Below are positions 30,989 through 43,048 of a DNA stretch of 64,000 nt, one piece after another. Source of the stretch: Anodontia alba (Eukaryota; Mollusca; Bivalvia; Lucinida; Lucinidae); the NCBI GenBank assembly GCA_964016985.1, contig OZ024827.1, positions 57,847,643 to 57,911,642 of the forward strand. The letters run 5' to 3'. The notes beneath the pieces are model-generated. The model ran no database searches. It was not told the origin of the DNA and saw only the letters and a program-made list of their open reading frames with translations. The position numbers and the translations under genes were made by a program. The first letter of the stretch is position 1; each line of letters starts with the position of its first letter.

Positions 30989-31213
30989 TTAACCCTTGCC
31001 CTGCTGAACCCGGATATACGCCGGATATACCCTGCCTTTGCAAACAGTGTAGGGCCAGATCAGTTGATTCCTGAAAAAGCCACTTGATCTGGATCTGCAC
31101 TGTTTGCCATTCAGTATATGAATTTGTATCAACAACCTGGATCAAGTAAACTGATTGGTTGAAAATTAGAAGTAGGCGTGGCATCTTAATATATTCAGCA
31201 TGACAAGGGTTAA
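30989..31213. mobile_element. TTAA-flanked MITE (piggyBac-type), copy 2
   Basis: TTAACCCTTGCCCTGCTGAA at the left and TTCAGCATGACAAGGGTTAA at the right are inverted, with TTAA on both sides. The interior aligns with copy 1 (TTTGCAAACAG, CAGATCAGTTG, TCTGCACTGTTTGCCATT, GAAAATTAGAAGT(A/G)GGCGTG). Confidence 0.85.
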
Positions 31214-31981
31214 CAAATAGCTGAGTAGTTAGAGTGATAAACTATTACTGAAAAATGAAATATGTTGCCAAGAATGTGTGATGTTTACTTGTTAGCAGTG
31301 ATTTGAGTTACAGATTCAGTAGAAAATGATTTATTATTTAGTAGGTTTTTATAGAATTGAAATGCGACTATGCACCTGGGCATTGTGATATGGATGGTAG
31401 AAAGACCCTCTGATACTGAAACATGGTTCCACACCTTTTTTTAATTTTTTATAGTATGCTTCTTTTACTCAAATACATAATATGTACATAGAGACTCTGC
31501 TGCAGACATGTTTGCAGATGCAGATATTGCAGAATAGTCAAGGTCTTTAAGGTAATTATTCGCGAGTCTAATTGGAAATGGCTAATTGGGTATTTACCTT
31601 GTGGCTTTAATCAATACAAGCTATTTATAGATTAGGTAAACAAAATCAAAATTTACATACATGTATTTGTGATGTTTACACATTTTTTTATGATGTCATA
31701 CACACTGAGAGTACATGTTAACAACTAAAAACCAAGAAAACATTGAAGTATCTGTTAGTGTGTCAACAGCAAGTTGGATCTACACATCTTGTGTGGCAGA
31801 GTATAGACACAGTAGCAGCGGTTAGAAAAGCAGTCATTAAAGCACGGTTTCTAACGGGTGTGGTATATCTGACAGAAAGATGGAGAAAAAATACTACAAG
31901 AACAAGAATACCAGTTTTAGGTCATCTGCTAAAAATGTAAACATTGTTGGCGGAAAAATGTGATGGGGAAAAAACAAAGAA
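31214..31981. other. Non-coding stretch
   Basis: No gene recognised. The last 200 bp could contain the left end of the Tc1-like element, but no inverted repeat was found. Confidence 0.4.
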
Positions 31982-32935
31982 TTGAGCAGTGAGGTCAAGG
32001 AATTAATTGTGGAAAGCTATAAAAGTAACAAAAATAAATCAGAATTGGCAAGAAGTTTTGGAATATCCAGGAGAACGATAGGATCAGTTATAAAAAAAAA
32101 ATTGAAGAATTTGGATCAACAGAAAATTGAAGTTGGCAGAGTAGGAACTTGTTCACTGACAGGGACTCAACCCAACTTTCTTGTGTGGCTAAACTAAATA
32201 GGAGATAACTTCAAGATATAACCAGCATCATAAATGAGGGCAAGGAACATAGTTTCTGTAAAAGAAAACTGTTCAGTGAAAGTTAGCTGATTTGTAGTAT
32301 AAACAGAGAGTGGCAAAGAAACAGGTCCTAGGGAGGTGAACAAGAAAAAGAGAGTTGCCTAGGCTAGGGAGAGAAAAAATTGTATTGTTTAGTGGAATGG
32401 AAATGCTGGATATTCAGTGATGAAAGCCAGATTGTCATTGGAAAAAACAACCATATCTATATCTCGAGAAAATGAACAGCCCCCACCTGGTTTGCAGAGC
32501 CCCTAGGGGGAGGATCAATTTAATGAACTGGGGATGCATGTGTTGTGATGATGTCGGAACTTTGACTCGTGTTGAAGGCAATATTAATGCTGAAAAATAC
32601 ATTAACATCATTGAGAATAACTTGTGGTCTGAAATTGCATGTGATTCCCCAGATGATAAATATACCTTCATGGATGACAGTGCCCCCTTACACAGAGCTC
32701 GTACTGTTTGTCAATACATGGAAAGTAATATCCATCATACAGAATGGCCAGCACAGTCCCCTGATATAAACCCCATAGAAAATGTTTGGCTAAAAACTCA
32801 AGAGAGACATAGAATCCCAAGCTGTAAACATACACTCCCCAAATGACTTGTTAGCTGCTGTGCACTGTAGCTGGGAAAACATCCAGCCTATACTCAAGAC
32901 CTATATGCCTCAATTCCTGCCCAGTTAAAGGAAGT
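31982..32935 (+). pseudogene. Decayed Tc1-like transposase
   Basis: The first piece (31982-32110) reads SEVKELIVESYKSNKNKSEL and ARSFGISRRTIGSVIKK, a helix-turn-helix DNA-binding domain. The middle 250 bp is too damaged to read. The second piece (32472-32846) reads GRINLMNWGCMCCDDVGTLT, GNINAEKYINIIENNLW, FMDDSAPLHRARTV (second acidic residue) and WPAQSPDINPIENVWLK (Glu of DDE). The last two acidic residues are about 34 apart, which suits Tc1. First catalytic Asp not identified. Homology fades after 32935 (TYMPQFLPSQLKEVIRMK, read from the sequence in another frame). No TIRs found. Confidence 0.75.
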
Positions 32936-33387
32936 GATAAGAATGAAGGACAGTTTGACCAAGTATTAAGGTAAGACTTGTTTGAAGTTAGCCTCTTGTT
33001 GAGCTGTTGTTTTTGGCCATCTTGAGACTAGCGAATAATTATGTCCCATGACTGGTACTATTATATCTTATTTATCTATCAATAAACATGAATAAAGCAG
33101 TCAGTGTGTTGTGTACTTCTGTTAAGTACCAAGCATTTAACATATACAATTTCTGGTAATAAACTCAGGAGAGCGATATATTGGGAGAACTTTTCCTGCT
33201 TGAAAAATTGCTCATGGCGAGTGTGTGTGTACATATATTTATAGGGAAATACAACTCAATAGAAAATACATTCCCTATTTCACTGACTAATAAATGTATT
33301 CATAAGAAGCCTCGCTCGGGTCACATGTGGGAAAGCCAAGTTCTGCTGAAGGATGGTCGGGTGGTTTTTCCCCGGGTTCTACGGTTT
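32936..33387. other. Non-coding stretch
   Basis: No gene recognised. The last 80 bp (CCTCGCTCGGGTCACATGTG onward) probably belongs to the SINE-like tail that follows. Confidence 0.4.
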
Positions 33388-33456
33388 TCGCCCACCTTTG
33401 ATGAACAATCGGCTCGATATAAGTGAAATATTCTTGAAAGGGCTGTAAAACCCAAA
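33388..33456 (+). repeat. SINE-like 3' module, copy 2
   Basis: Near-identical to 6504-6570. Preceded by GTGGGAAAGCCAAGTTCTGC, like the body of mollusc SINEs. Confidence 0.5.
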
Positions 33457-34323
33457 ATGCATTCATAAAACATTATCAAAAGCATGTTGTACCATTGTTA
33501 TATACATGTACATCTCTACAACACGCAGAATTATATCATTTTGAAGTCTTTGATTTTATAAAATTTATTGGTATGTTAATAGAAAGATCTTCTATTGCAG
33601 TAAAGTTTTGTTGTTTTGTATTGCTACTTGAAGCGTGGTAAAAAAACTAAAATCTCGTCTATTGGTCTAATGAGATGTATTTTCTACACTTCTCATAGAC
33701 AACACAAATGTACAAAATGTTACTACATCATCTGTATTCAACCTCGGCTGTGTAAAGATTACAAGATGTGGCTTGTTTTTTCTTGACTGACCTGAATTAA
33801 AGCAGTGCTTGCTATATACAGCACTGGTACTCTATATAGCACCGTCATGGCACTCTTGTTCAAATTATAGTTATATGGTAATTTGTACAGAATCATCATG
33901 CACTTTTGAACAGGTCAGCTCAGGTGAGCGATATAGGACCATCATGGTCTTCTTGTTACAATATACCAGAGATCCTTCCTCCGAAGAAAAACTTATGAAC
34001 TTAGCGTTGGATTCAGTGGATTTGCCCTCTGGACTTGGCGTTGGCGTAATTCTAGTCCACTGGCCAAATCTGCAAGCCAGACGGGAGCAGGTTTCACTAG
34101 CCTTCCTTCATAAAGTTCACATAGTCACCTATCAGTGTTTTCCCTCAGAAAGGGCGGGGTGGGGGCGGCGGGATGACACAGGGGTCTTGACAATTTTTAA
34201 AATTTCGAGTCTATTTTCCCACCCTGGGGTCCAAAAGTTCTGTCTAAAATTCCCAAGGCGGACATCTAATTTTCAACACATTCTTCATGCAGTTGCTGGT
34301 AAAGAAAGCTTCTATCTAATGCC
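33457..34323. repeat. Non-coding, includes TCAGCTCAGGTGAGCGATATAGG repeat end
   Basis: 33912-33955 reads GTCAGCTCAGGTGAGCGATATAGGACCATCATGG, the conserved end of a repeat found throughout bivalve genomes. A diverged copy precedes it at about 33835. The 207-codon frame from 33809 runs through these repeats into the SINE and is not a gene. Confidence 0.65.
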
Positions 34324-34645
34324 CGTGTGTGGGAAGTTTGTTTGTGTTGAGGTTTTACGGCCCAGTCAACCCAATGGGGTCATGTCGAGCGCGGTCAGTT
34401 TACCTAACCACACGTTTACTGGGCAGGCTTAGTCCTCTAAGCGGTTAACCAGTATTGTGCACATTCTTTCGCCAGAAACTGACAACTGCCCTTCTTGAAT
34501 CAGCGGAAGGGAGAGAATGACCGTAGAAAATATTTCATGATCAATCTCCACGAAAGAATGTTGCCGACCTCGGCGGGGGCTGAACCCGCGACCTCCTGGT
34601 CTCCAGTCGGACGGCGCATCCAACTCAGCCACGTGTGTGGGAAGT
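34324..34645 (-). mobile_element. tRNA-headed SINE with 14-bp target duplication
   Basis: Minus-strand copy of the 17.3-kb SINE (body 34338-34632), lacking about 10 nt of the head. CGTGTGTGGGAAGT stands on both sides (34324-34337 and 34632-34645), so its insertion is well supported. Confidence 0.93.
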
Positions 34646-34985
34646 CTTTGCAGTCTAATCTTCTCAGCGGTATTGGCGTAGCCAGAACGGAATTATCGTT
34701 ACGCTAACACAGAAAGATTCTTGAAAAAAAATCTCCTTGTTATCGCTTCCGAAATAGGGGCTTCTATTAAAAAGAATATCCTCTCTGAGGGAGCAAATTC
34801 TTTCCTTTTAGAGTCCCCACCCCCTGTTTTGAAAGAGATAAATTATTTCCATTAAGAGCAGTCCCTATCGTAAAGAAGCAAATATTTTATGTAAGTTCAT
34901 GTTTCTTTATTGCAAATAATATCATTTTGTTACGTACATGCGTAATGTGCGTACTGAGCGCTACGACTATGCCTTGGGTCGCCCC
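34646..34985. other. Non-coding spacer
   Basis: Nothing recognised. Confidence 0.35.
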
Positions 34986-35029
34986 TTCGCCCCCCCACCC
35001 CCCCCCCCCCCCCACACACACACACACCC
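34986..35029. repeat. C-run and (AC)n microsatellite
   Basis: C-rich run, then about eight AC units. Confidence 0.9.
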
Positions 35030-38000
35030 TCTGGGGGAAAATATCGATAGGCGCAATGCACTGCAATAAATATTGACAAATCAAAATACCCGGACCCTGG
35101 TCTTTGGTTGCGACAGAACCTACAGTACACTATACTGCTATATTGTTCCCGAGACGTATAATGCAAACAGGGCGCTATAAAGACGTTTGTTTTGTTGTTG
35201 TTTTTTTTTTTTCATATTGACCGTGAGCCAATTATACCCCAAGGCACTTGGAAAGTTGCTAGAGATTGGGCGGAGTCAAACCTCATTTTGAAACGGACCA
35301 GTCATACTCAGGAAAGGTGCATATAGCAACGACAAGCAAAAGCACCCATGCCATGAAAGGGGTCTTATGGCATATGTGAACAGAGAAGGCCTGATTTAAC
35401 CTGCGCACCCGTGTAGCCTGATCAGAGCTTTCGCGGTTCACTTACATAACCATTGAATTTCATACCATGTATTGGCGAACAGCAAACGTCCTGATGAAAC
35501 TGCGCAGATCTGGTTGATCTGTGCATCCGCTGTTCGCATGTCATATGACACGTTTTCTCATTATATGGCACAGATATTACCTGTACACAAAAGTGACTGG
35601 CCATGTGAATAGAAATAAGATTTCCTTTTATGGTTGCTATGGTAACAGAAGTCGGCCATTGACATAAGCTAAAATTAGGAAAATAGGTATTTTGAATAAA
35701 ATATGCACGTGTGAAAGTACATGTGTTTTTAAAAATTACATGCGAGCACAGCTGCTTATCAAAATGATGTTTTTATATTTTGTGTAATTGGATAACGTTT
35801 GTCATCTAATAACATATCTTTTTGGTATTCAGCTGTGTTTAGTACAAACGCAAGTTATGCTGGGTTCATTACGCTCACAAAGTTTTATAGATATCTACAA
35901 TGATTTCGATGCTGGAAGACGTCCCAAATATGTGTCTACTACAGAACACTGTTCTGAGAGGACAAAGAGAAGGGACATCATATAAAACAGGAAACGCACA
36001 GGATTTAGGTTAAAACAGAAGTTTATCCTCAAATCTGAATCCATACAGTAAAAACAAACAAACTTTGTTAAAACTAGTCAAAGTGGCTTGTTTTTTCAGC
36101 TAAAATCATGAACTGGTAAAGACTATAACAACTGCTGAAATATAGTATATCTTCCTACATAAGCTTACAGTGACAAGCAATTCTTGTGTATGTTCATGCA
36201 TGTGTAACGATGTAACAATTCCAATTTAAGAGGTGAGTAGGGCTTGTTTCTTTTCTTTACAGCAGTGTAAATTATCCTAGCATGAGTAGTTCTGTAGGGG
36301 ACGTATTTTCGGGACATCATATTTAGGCTCCAAGAATTCAATAGCATAAATGCAAATAACCATATTCTTTCAGTTTAAATCCATTTGAAAAACTAACATA
36401 GAAATCTTGAGAAACCAAAACAGGTGAGTCTTTCCAGCAAAGGGTTACAAAGAGATGAAAAATGAACAGTTTTGCATAAAATTCTGAGCAAATCTATCAA
36501 ATAAAAGAAAAGTAAGGTTACCAAATGAATTATTTGTTATTAGAACACTAATAGTATATGATAGTGAAAAACTGACTTACAGTTTTTCAAAGTTTAATGA
36601 GGATATACCTAGTTACTGAAATAACATGTCCAAAAAATTTGTCCTTAACAGAACATAAATTCTTGAGCCACATCGGTGTCAAAAAACTAAATTTGCAACA
36701 GAGCAATGTCAGAAATATTGGACAAAAAGAGTAAAATGAATTAGCCCATCATTCATATAATAAAATTATATGAATTTAAAGTATTGCAATCGACTGCAGC
36801 TTTTGTTTCTCATCCAGTATTGGGGCTGGTAGTTTTTGTATAATGTTGCTGGCTGGTTCAGTCGATGTGTCCTCTGTAGATGGTCATCGGCTAAGATAAC
36901 AAAGTAGGGATAACGTTGCAAGAATGACCAAAAATGAACTTCTAAGGAATGATCAAATTTATACAAAAATAGGTTCCTCCAACATTCATACACATTATCC
37001 TGAAGGGGTGTTGTTTGGCAGTTAGTTTTTATGATGTAGGTTGATGCTCATACTCACCCTATGGGGGCTACGGACTCTACTAGGTGAAGCATAACGCTTT
37101 CATTTTTAATCTTTTAAAAGTCCTCTCTTCTGCTAATTTTTGTCAGGAAAGACTTCTTACCTATTTCCATCCAAACAAAGAACAAGTCACTCATTTTTTT
37201 TATCCTTATTTTGATTTTCACAGACCCTGAAGGGTGTAATTGCCTGAAAAATGTCATTGTTTCTAAATTCAGTTACAAACATTGCATGAAGTTGATTAAC
37301 ATTTCTGTCCCATATATATTTATTTGATGCATTTCTTCTGGCAACTGATTTTTTTTTCTGTTGTTCAATTGTGTTGACTGGCCACTTTTCCTGTAAGTTG
37401 AGGTACTGAAATGGGCCTACGGACTACACATTTTCACATTATTGACAAAGTCATTGTTATGAAGTACAAGTATACGCCAACTGAGTCAAATGACATCATT
37501 GTATCAGTGGTTTGCTGAGACTTGACATGGTTACATAAAACCTAATTCACACAGAAAAAAATATGATTTTGTAGATCTCCAAGTACTTTGGTATATTTTA
37601 AAGATCTCTGAAAGGTGTTATTTTACTTCTTTGTTCCTTTCAAATCAGTAGAATTGTAGTTTAACAAGATTTGCAAGTGAAGAATAATAAGATATTTTAA
37701 ACTGAAACAAAACAGCATGGCTGGATTTCCAAAAACCATCTTGGGCTTACATTAATAGAAGTTAAAAGAGGTATCTACTTTGAGAAAACTGTGTATTCAA
37801 CTGATGTCAGCTGGTTTCCTATAGTCTTGTAAAGTTACAATGCAGATTTTAATGCACATGTTGCCCTTTTTCACAGGTTTAGAAGGAATTCTAACAAATA
37901 CAAAAAAAAAAAAAAAAAAAAAAAAACTAATTGCATGAAATCGCCCTTTCTAAAACCTAGAAAAATATATTATCAACTTGTTCATGATAAATATTGAATG

Positions 38001-38407
38001 AAAAATGTTTTGAAGTTAATAAATCAGTAGTCTGTGACAAGATATATCCTTGATTATAACATCTAGCAGCATAGCAATTACTTGGTCAGTCAGGGGTGAA
38101 TTCAGATTGATGTCTACTGACAGTTTCTGGACCCTGCAGATGGAAACTGTTACTTTTAGAGATAATGCAAGGTTCAAAATAATTACACAAATAACATTTA
38201 TAAGCAAAAGTGTAACACAACTGCTGACATGTTAATATCAGAAGTAGCTTCAAAATATTTTGGGCTGATATTAACGTGTCAATTGTATACATTCAGTAAA
38301 GGTTTTGAGAGCTATATAGAGACTTAACTGAATAAGTAAGCAAATGAGGCTGCATTCAGATAATTATTCTATGAAGGCATAGTGTTTGGACTCGGTTAAC
38401 AGGATAG
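35030..38407. other. Long non-coding stretch
   Basis: No gene supported in about 3.4 kb. 35400-35600 has 'GCGAACAGC', 'CTGCGCAGATCTGGTTGATCTG' and 'GCATCCGCTGTTCGCATG', an inverted pair typical of bivalve MITEs with GATCTG cores. An A-run of about 24 lies at 37903-37926. A 75-codon minus-strand frame at 36993-36766 has no recognisable family. Confidence 0.5.
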
Positions 38408-39215
38408 ACAGTGGGATCAACGGTGGCCCCACATGGGTGTGTCGGGGATCAACGGCGGTCACAAATGTTCGTCTGGGATCAACGATGGCTGCACATATAA
38501 GCTGGGTGTCAACGGTGACTGCACATGTAAGCTGGGTGTCAACGGTGACTGCACATTGCTGGAATCAGCCTTGGCCACACAAGTAAATGATGGCTGTACA
38601 TGTATTGGTGATCAACAGTGTCCGCGCATGTATATTGGGGATCAACGTTGGCTGCACATATATGTCAGGGACCAACCATGGCCGCAAATGTATTTCAGGG
38701 ATCAACTGTGGCCAAACATCTGTTTTGGTGATTAACGGTGGCTGCAAATGTATGTTCGGGGTCAACAGCAGCTGCACATATACATTGGAGATCAACAGTG
38801 ACCACACATGTATGTCGGGGATCAACGGTGGCTGTACATATATGTTGGGGATCAACGTTGGCCGCACATTTGTTGGGAGATCAACGGAGGTTGCACATGT
38901 ATGATGGGGATTATCGTTGCCGCACACATATTTTGGAGATAACAGTGGCAGCACATGTATGTTGGAGATCAACCATGGAAGCACATGTATGTTGGGATCA
39001 AATGTAGATACACATCTATGTTGGGAGATCAATGGTGGAAGAAAATGTGTGTCGAGCATTGACGTTAGATGCACATTTATGTTTGAGATCAAAAGTGGCC
39101 ACACATGTACGAATGTAGGTGATCAACAGCAATAGTACGTCAGGGATCAAGGGCGGCTGCAAACGTATATCAGGATCAATGGTGGCCATGCATTTATGTC
39201 GGGGATCAAGGAAGG
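38408..39215. repeat. 30-bp minisatellite, about 27 units
   Basis: Imperfect tandem units of GGGATCAACGGTGGCTGCACATGTATGTTG type, with period about 30 bp. Because 30 is divisible by three, several frames stay open on both strands (GINGGCTYMLGINVGRT-like reading). This explains the apparent ORFs. It stops sharply at 39215. Further units lie at 42008-42140. Confidence 0.93.
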
Positions 39216-39219
39216 CCAC

Positions 39220-39917
39220 TGTAACGCTCTAGGGCGGTCAGGACGTACCGATGGTGATTTCCTGTTTAATCACGTTCCGGCTTGGGCTTTGCCTATACGT
39301 ACCACTACACAGAAACTCTAACAACGTTAGATTTTACAACTATTTTTTTTTACATATATATGTACAACATACAATTACATGAAGTGACACTATTCAACTA
39401 TGACACACACAAAAAAAAAAAACATTCTTGACATATACCTCAGCTATACTCTTCGCGTCGGCTACGGTAGCCCAACACGGGTGGTAACTGATATGTTCTA
39501 TAATTTGACTAACTTGGTAGGTTAGCCAAATTGTTCAACAATATCAGTATGACTCCACCCAAGTGTGCTGAACCCTGAGCCGATGCGAAGAGAATATGCT
39601 GGGTTATCTAACTTCCTGAATTCTTCATATGTTTATATGGGGCCCTTTACTTATACTCTCCTAACTAGTTATTTTCTTTAAGGATCCTTTTCTAATATTA
39701 AATTATATTTTATATTATTCTATATTAGATTGAATATCGTTCTTGATAATCACTAATCTATTTCTGTGTGGAGTGGCGCCTTGGCGGCCGTTAACTTCAC
39801 ATCAGTTGATCAGCCTCTATGGGCCTCTACTATATCCATCAGGATACGAACATCGGGATATGGACACATATCGATTGTGTCACTGAAGGGCTAAAAAAAA
39901 AAAACAAGAACATAACA
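39220..39917 (-). repeat. Possible solo LTR or other insertion
   Basis: The minisatellite is cut at 39219 by TGTAACGCTCTAGGGCGGTC. Read on the minus strand, this gives an ending ...GAGCGTTACA, typical of LTRs. A candidate opposite end CATAACA lies at 39911-39917. Flanks GCCAC and ATCAC agree at only three of five bases, so a target duplication is not shown. No coding sequence. Confidence 0.3.
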
Positions 39918-40007
39918 ATCACTAGATAGAATTACACCACCATATGATGAAGCTTGCCGTATGACTACATATATATTCAGTCAACAATGACGTTATACGT
40001 CACCGGA

Positions 40008-40165
40008 TGGTGTGACGTCATTAGCGTCGCGGCTGAATCCTCGACGTCTATTATCGACGTCGCCGTGATTCATCCGCGGCTTCAATCCAATTGTCGACGT
40101 CGGCGCAGTCGACAGCTAGTTATCACCAGCTCTCGGCAGCGTCGCCCCTCGACGTCATATGCAAA
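40008..40165. promoter_or_regulatory. Cluster of GACGTC (CRE-like) sites
   Basis: A full CRE palindrome TGACGTCA near 40014 and four more GACGTC hexamers within about 150 bp, in an otherwise AT-rich region. Known CREB/ATF proteins bind TGACGTCA. No adjacent gene was found, so a promoter role is only a possibility. Confidence 0.3.
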
Positions 40166-41469
40166 ACTCCATATTTTTACAATAATTGTTGATGCCTCAA
40201 CATAACAGTAATAAAATTAGGGACATGACATTTAAAATGCACACAGCAACCAGAGCAAAGACATTTCAGCCGCTCTACCTGTGATCATGACATTTCACAT
40301 CAGGGTCATGACACATCAAATGCCCGTGGCTTAACTCACCACCGCGACAACGATTGTCAACCCATTATTATGGCATTTCAACTTGTCACCACATTATTCA
40401 TTATCACATACATTAGGGCCATGACATTTGAAATGTCCACTGATGACAAACAGGGCCATGATCTTCCAATCGTTGACCTCTATGTAATCATGCATTCCAA
40501 CCTTCTAGTATTTGGGACCCGATATTTGAACTGTCGACCCAAATGTCATTCACTAATAAATGTCAACCCCTAACATCTCATATAATACATACAGCTTTAC
40601 GGTATATTTTTCGTCTGCCACATCAGGGCAAAAAATTTGACCAGACGGAAAAAATATTTACAAATTAATAATTTTAACTTTACTAAAATATGTTGCCCGG
40701 TCCTATGTGAACGCGAATGCTTGCAATTTATGTTCATTTCTGTTTCAAAATTTAACAATAAAGGTTTTTTAGACTGCACGTACACTGGGCAGGCTTGGTC
40801 CTCTAAGCGTCTATTTGCCCATATTTCGTGCCATCTTTCGCCAAGAGGGCATAAATTACATATATGCGTGTCTGTCATGGGTGCATGCCTTCATGTTGCG
40901 AATTTGATGGCTATCGCGATGCTCCTATGTGCTCATCGGCAAGTCCGGCTCTGCTCTGTTCACATGTCCCCTATATTTTGCGTCTGCTATAAAGAACCAA
41001 TCAGACTGAACATACTGCACAGTCCGATCAGCGTCCTTTATAGCCACATCATTCCCGCAAAATGAAGACACCAACTAGACCGAATTTGCGCTTGATAGGA
41101 AAGACCCCGATAAGACTGATTATACTGCTCGGTCTGCTCAGCGCCTTTCCCATACACCTCCTGCGCTGGGAAAAACCGCACCAGCCTGTAACATTTTTGC
41201 GCAACCGGTCAAGTATACGTGAACGAATCCTAAACAATAAAATGCAGAACCGTACTACTCTGCGTCTCTTATATAGGCCGTGTAATCAACAATTCGCAGG
41301 TTTTAAATCAGACAGTAATTCATTTCTGGCCGTTCAAACCTTGCAAATAAAACCTACAAACCGATGACTAACACTAAAATTATCAAAAGTAATAAATATT
41401 CACTCACCGAAATGAATCCCATACTGATGAGAATTTGTGTCCTCTGACACTTCTGTGTTGTATTTCGCC
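40166..41469. other. Non-coding stretch with a SINE scrap
   Basis: 40220-40560 repeats CATGACATTT about five times. 40776-40845 is a diverged minus-strand SINE scrap (ACTGGGCAGGCTTGGTCCTC). 40960-41200 contains two GATCAG/AGACTGA-type motifs. No gene. Confidence 0.5.
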
Positions 41470-41789
41470 CTTATGGGAATTTTGTTTGTGTTGAGGTTTT
41501 ACGGCCCAGTCAACCCAACGGGGTCATGTCGAGCGCGGTCAGTTTACCTAACCACACGTTTACTGGGCAGGCTTAGTCCTCTAAGCGGTTAACCAGTATT
41601 GTGCACATTCTTTCGCCAGAAACTGACAACTGCCCTTCTTGAATCAGCAGAAGGGAGAGAATGACCGTAGAAAATATTTCTCCACGAAAAGAATGTTGCC
41701 GACCTCGGCGGGGGTTGAACCCGCGATCTCCTGGTCTCCAGTCGGACGGCGCATCCAACTGAGCCACCGAGGCCGGCTCTTATGGGAAT
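41470..41789 (-). mobile_element. Full-length tRNA-headed SINE with 11-bp target duplication
   Basis: Minus-strand copy (41481-41778) of the 17.3-kb family, with the full head GCCGGCCTCGGTGGCTCAGT. CTTATGGGAAT lies at 41470-41480 and 41779-41789. Confidence 0.95.
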
Positions 41790-42007
41790 CATTTACGGTG
41801 GAGTTTATATAGGGCAGGTATCACGCCACTACGTGGCTTATACGCGTGTTACACGGGCAACCTGTGCACTTTAGTTATTTATGGTAACATTGTATGTATT
41901 TGTACTAGCTACGTAGGGTTAAGGCGAAAATGGCCTTATGTAGGTGAAAAGGTACCCTACGTAAGAAAAAAAGAAACTGTCCCCTTCGGTGTTCCCTTTC
42001 TGTGTTG

Positions 42008-42140
42008 CCACAGCCACGCATGTTGGGGATCAATTGCCAAGCATTTATATTAGGGATCAACGGTGGCAGGTCATAGATGTCAGGTATCAACGATGTCTGA
42101 ACCTTTATACTGGGGATCAACGGTGGCTGCAAATGGACGT
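42008..42140. repeat. 30-bp minisatellite, second block
   Basis: About four units of the 38.4-kb repeat (TGTTGGGGATCAATTGCCAA, GGGATCAACGGTGGCAGGTC, TGGGGATCAACGGTGGCTGC). About 2.8 kb of unrelated sequence separates it from the main array. Confidence 0.85.
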
Positions 42141-43048
42141 CCGGTGTAGCGTGAGATTTGTCAGACCATGAGATCTTTCAGACCGGAAGTCTGAAACCGG
42201 AAACAAATACCTGACGGAACTCACGCTGCGTGTATGAGATCTTTCAGGTCATGAGAAATGTCAGAACGTCTTACGAAATTATTCAAAATACCAAGGTTTA
42301 CAAATAAAAGAATGATTTAAGCTAATCGTTTTTCAGTGAAAATAATATGTTACTAAAAATAAAATCCTAATAACCCCAACAGTCTAACATACACATAAAG
42401 TAAATACAAACAGAGCTCGTCTTCGGCATATCTGTTATAAAATTGAATTTTAAATTCATAATTCTACACCGTGAAAAATAAATCATATGAATAAAAAAAA
42501 AAAAAAAAAAATCTGTCCTCTCTGTTCGTATATAGCATTCATGTCTTACTGTATCCTAGATAAACAGGCAGGTAAGAGTTGACAACTGGTATATCCACAG
42601 GACTGTACTAAAATACAAATCACGAGTACATCAATCTATTCTTATTAATGATAAAATATTGTTGATGGATCGATCAATTTTATCGATGCATCAGTAGTTC
42701 TATACATGTGAAAATAAAGCTGATGATGATGAAAACATGAAATAAGTGTGGCAATGCAAAGCAACAAAACCTGTTTACCGATAACTGATATGTGCACTGA
42801 TAATTTTTATCAGCTTATGTATCTATAATGATGTACCAATACATATAGCAGTAGACCAGTAACATGTCAGTGCATCAACATAATATCCTTACACCGACAA
42901 AACCATTCGTATGTTGATAAAGATGCATTGGTGCATTATAATAATTGTAGGTGGATATTATAATTTGAAAGTCCTGGCAAATGTTCATCATTTAATAGAC
43001 TTGTCACCAGTAATAATACTGAATCTGAAGTATATATTTTATCAGTAC
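42141..43048. other. Non-coding stretch
   Basis: 42150-42270 has inverted and direct copies of GTGAGATTTGTCAGA/ATGAGATCTTTCAG that resemble the 47.4-49.3 kb array. The remainder is AT-rich with ATCGATGCATC motifs, a prelude to the next array. Confidence 0.45.

Noticed and set aside
33809..34432. A 207-codon plus-strand frame
   Set aside because: Runs through a bivalve dispersed repeat and into a minus-strand SINE, with no domain.
36766..36993. A 75-codon minus-strand frame as a transposase piece
   Set aside because: No motif I can name, and no neighbouring homology.
38386..39219. Open frames on both strands across the 30-bp minisatellite, and a CRISPR-like look
   Set aside because: The period is divisible by three, so frames stay open. 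The repeats are contiguous and imperfect with no unique spacers, in a eukaryotic context.
39220..39917. A definite solo LTR
   Set aside because: Only one end is convincing, and the flanking five bases do not form a proper duplication.
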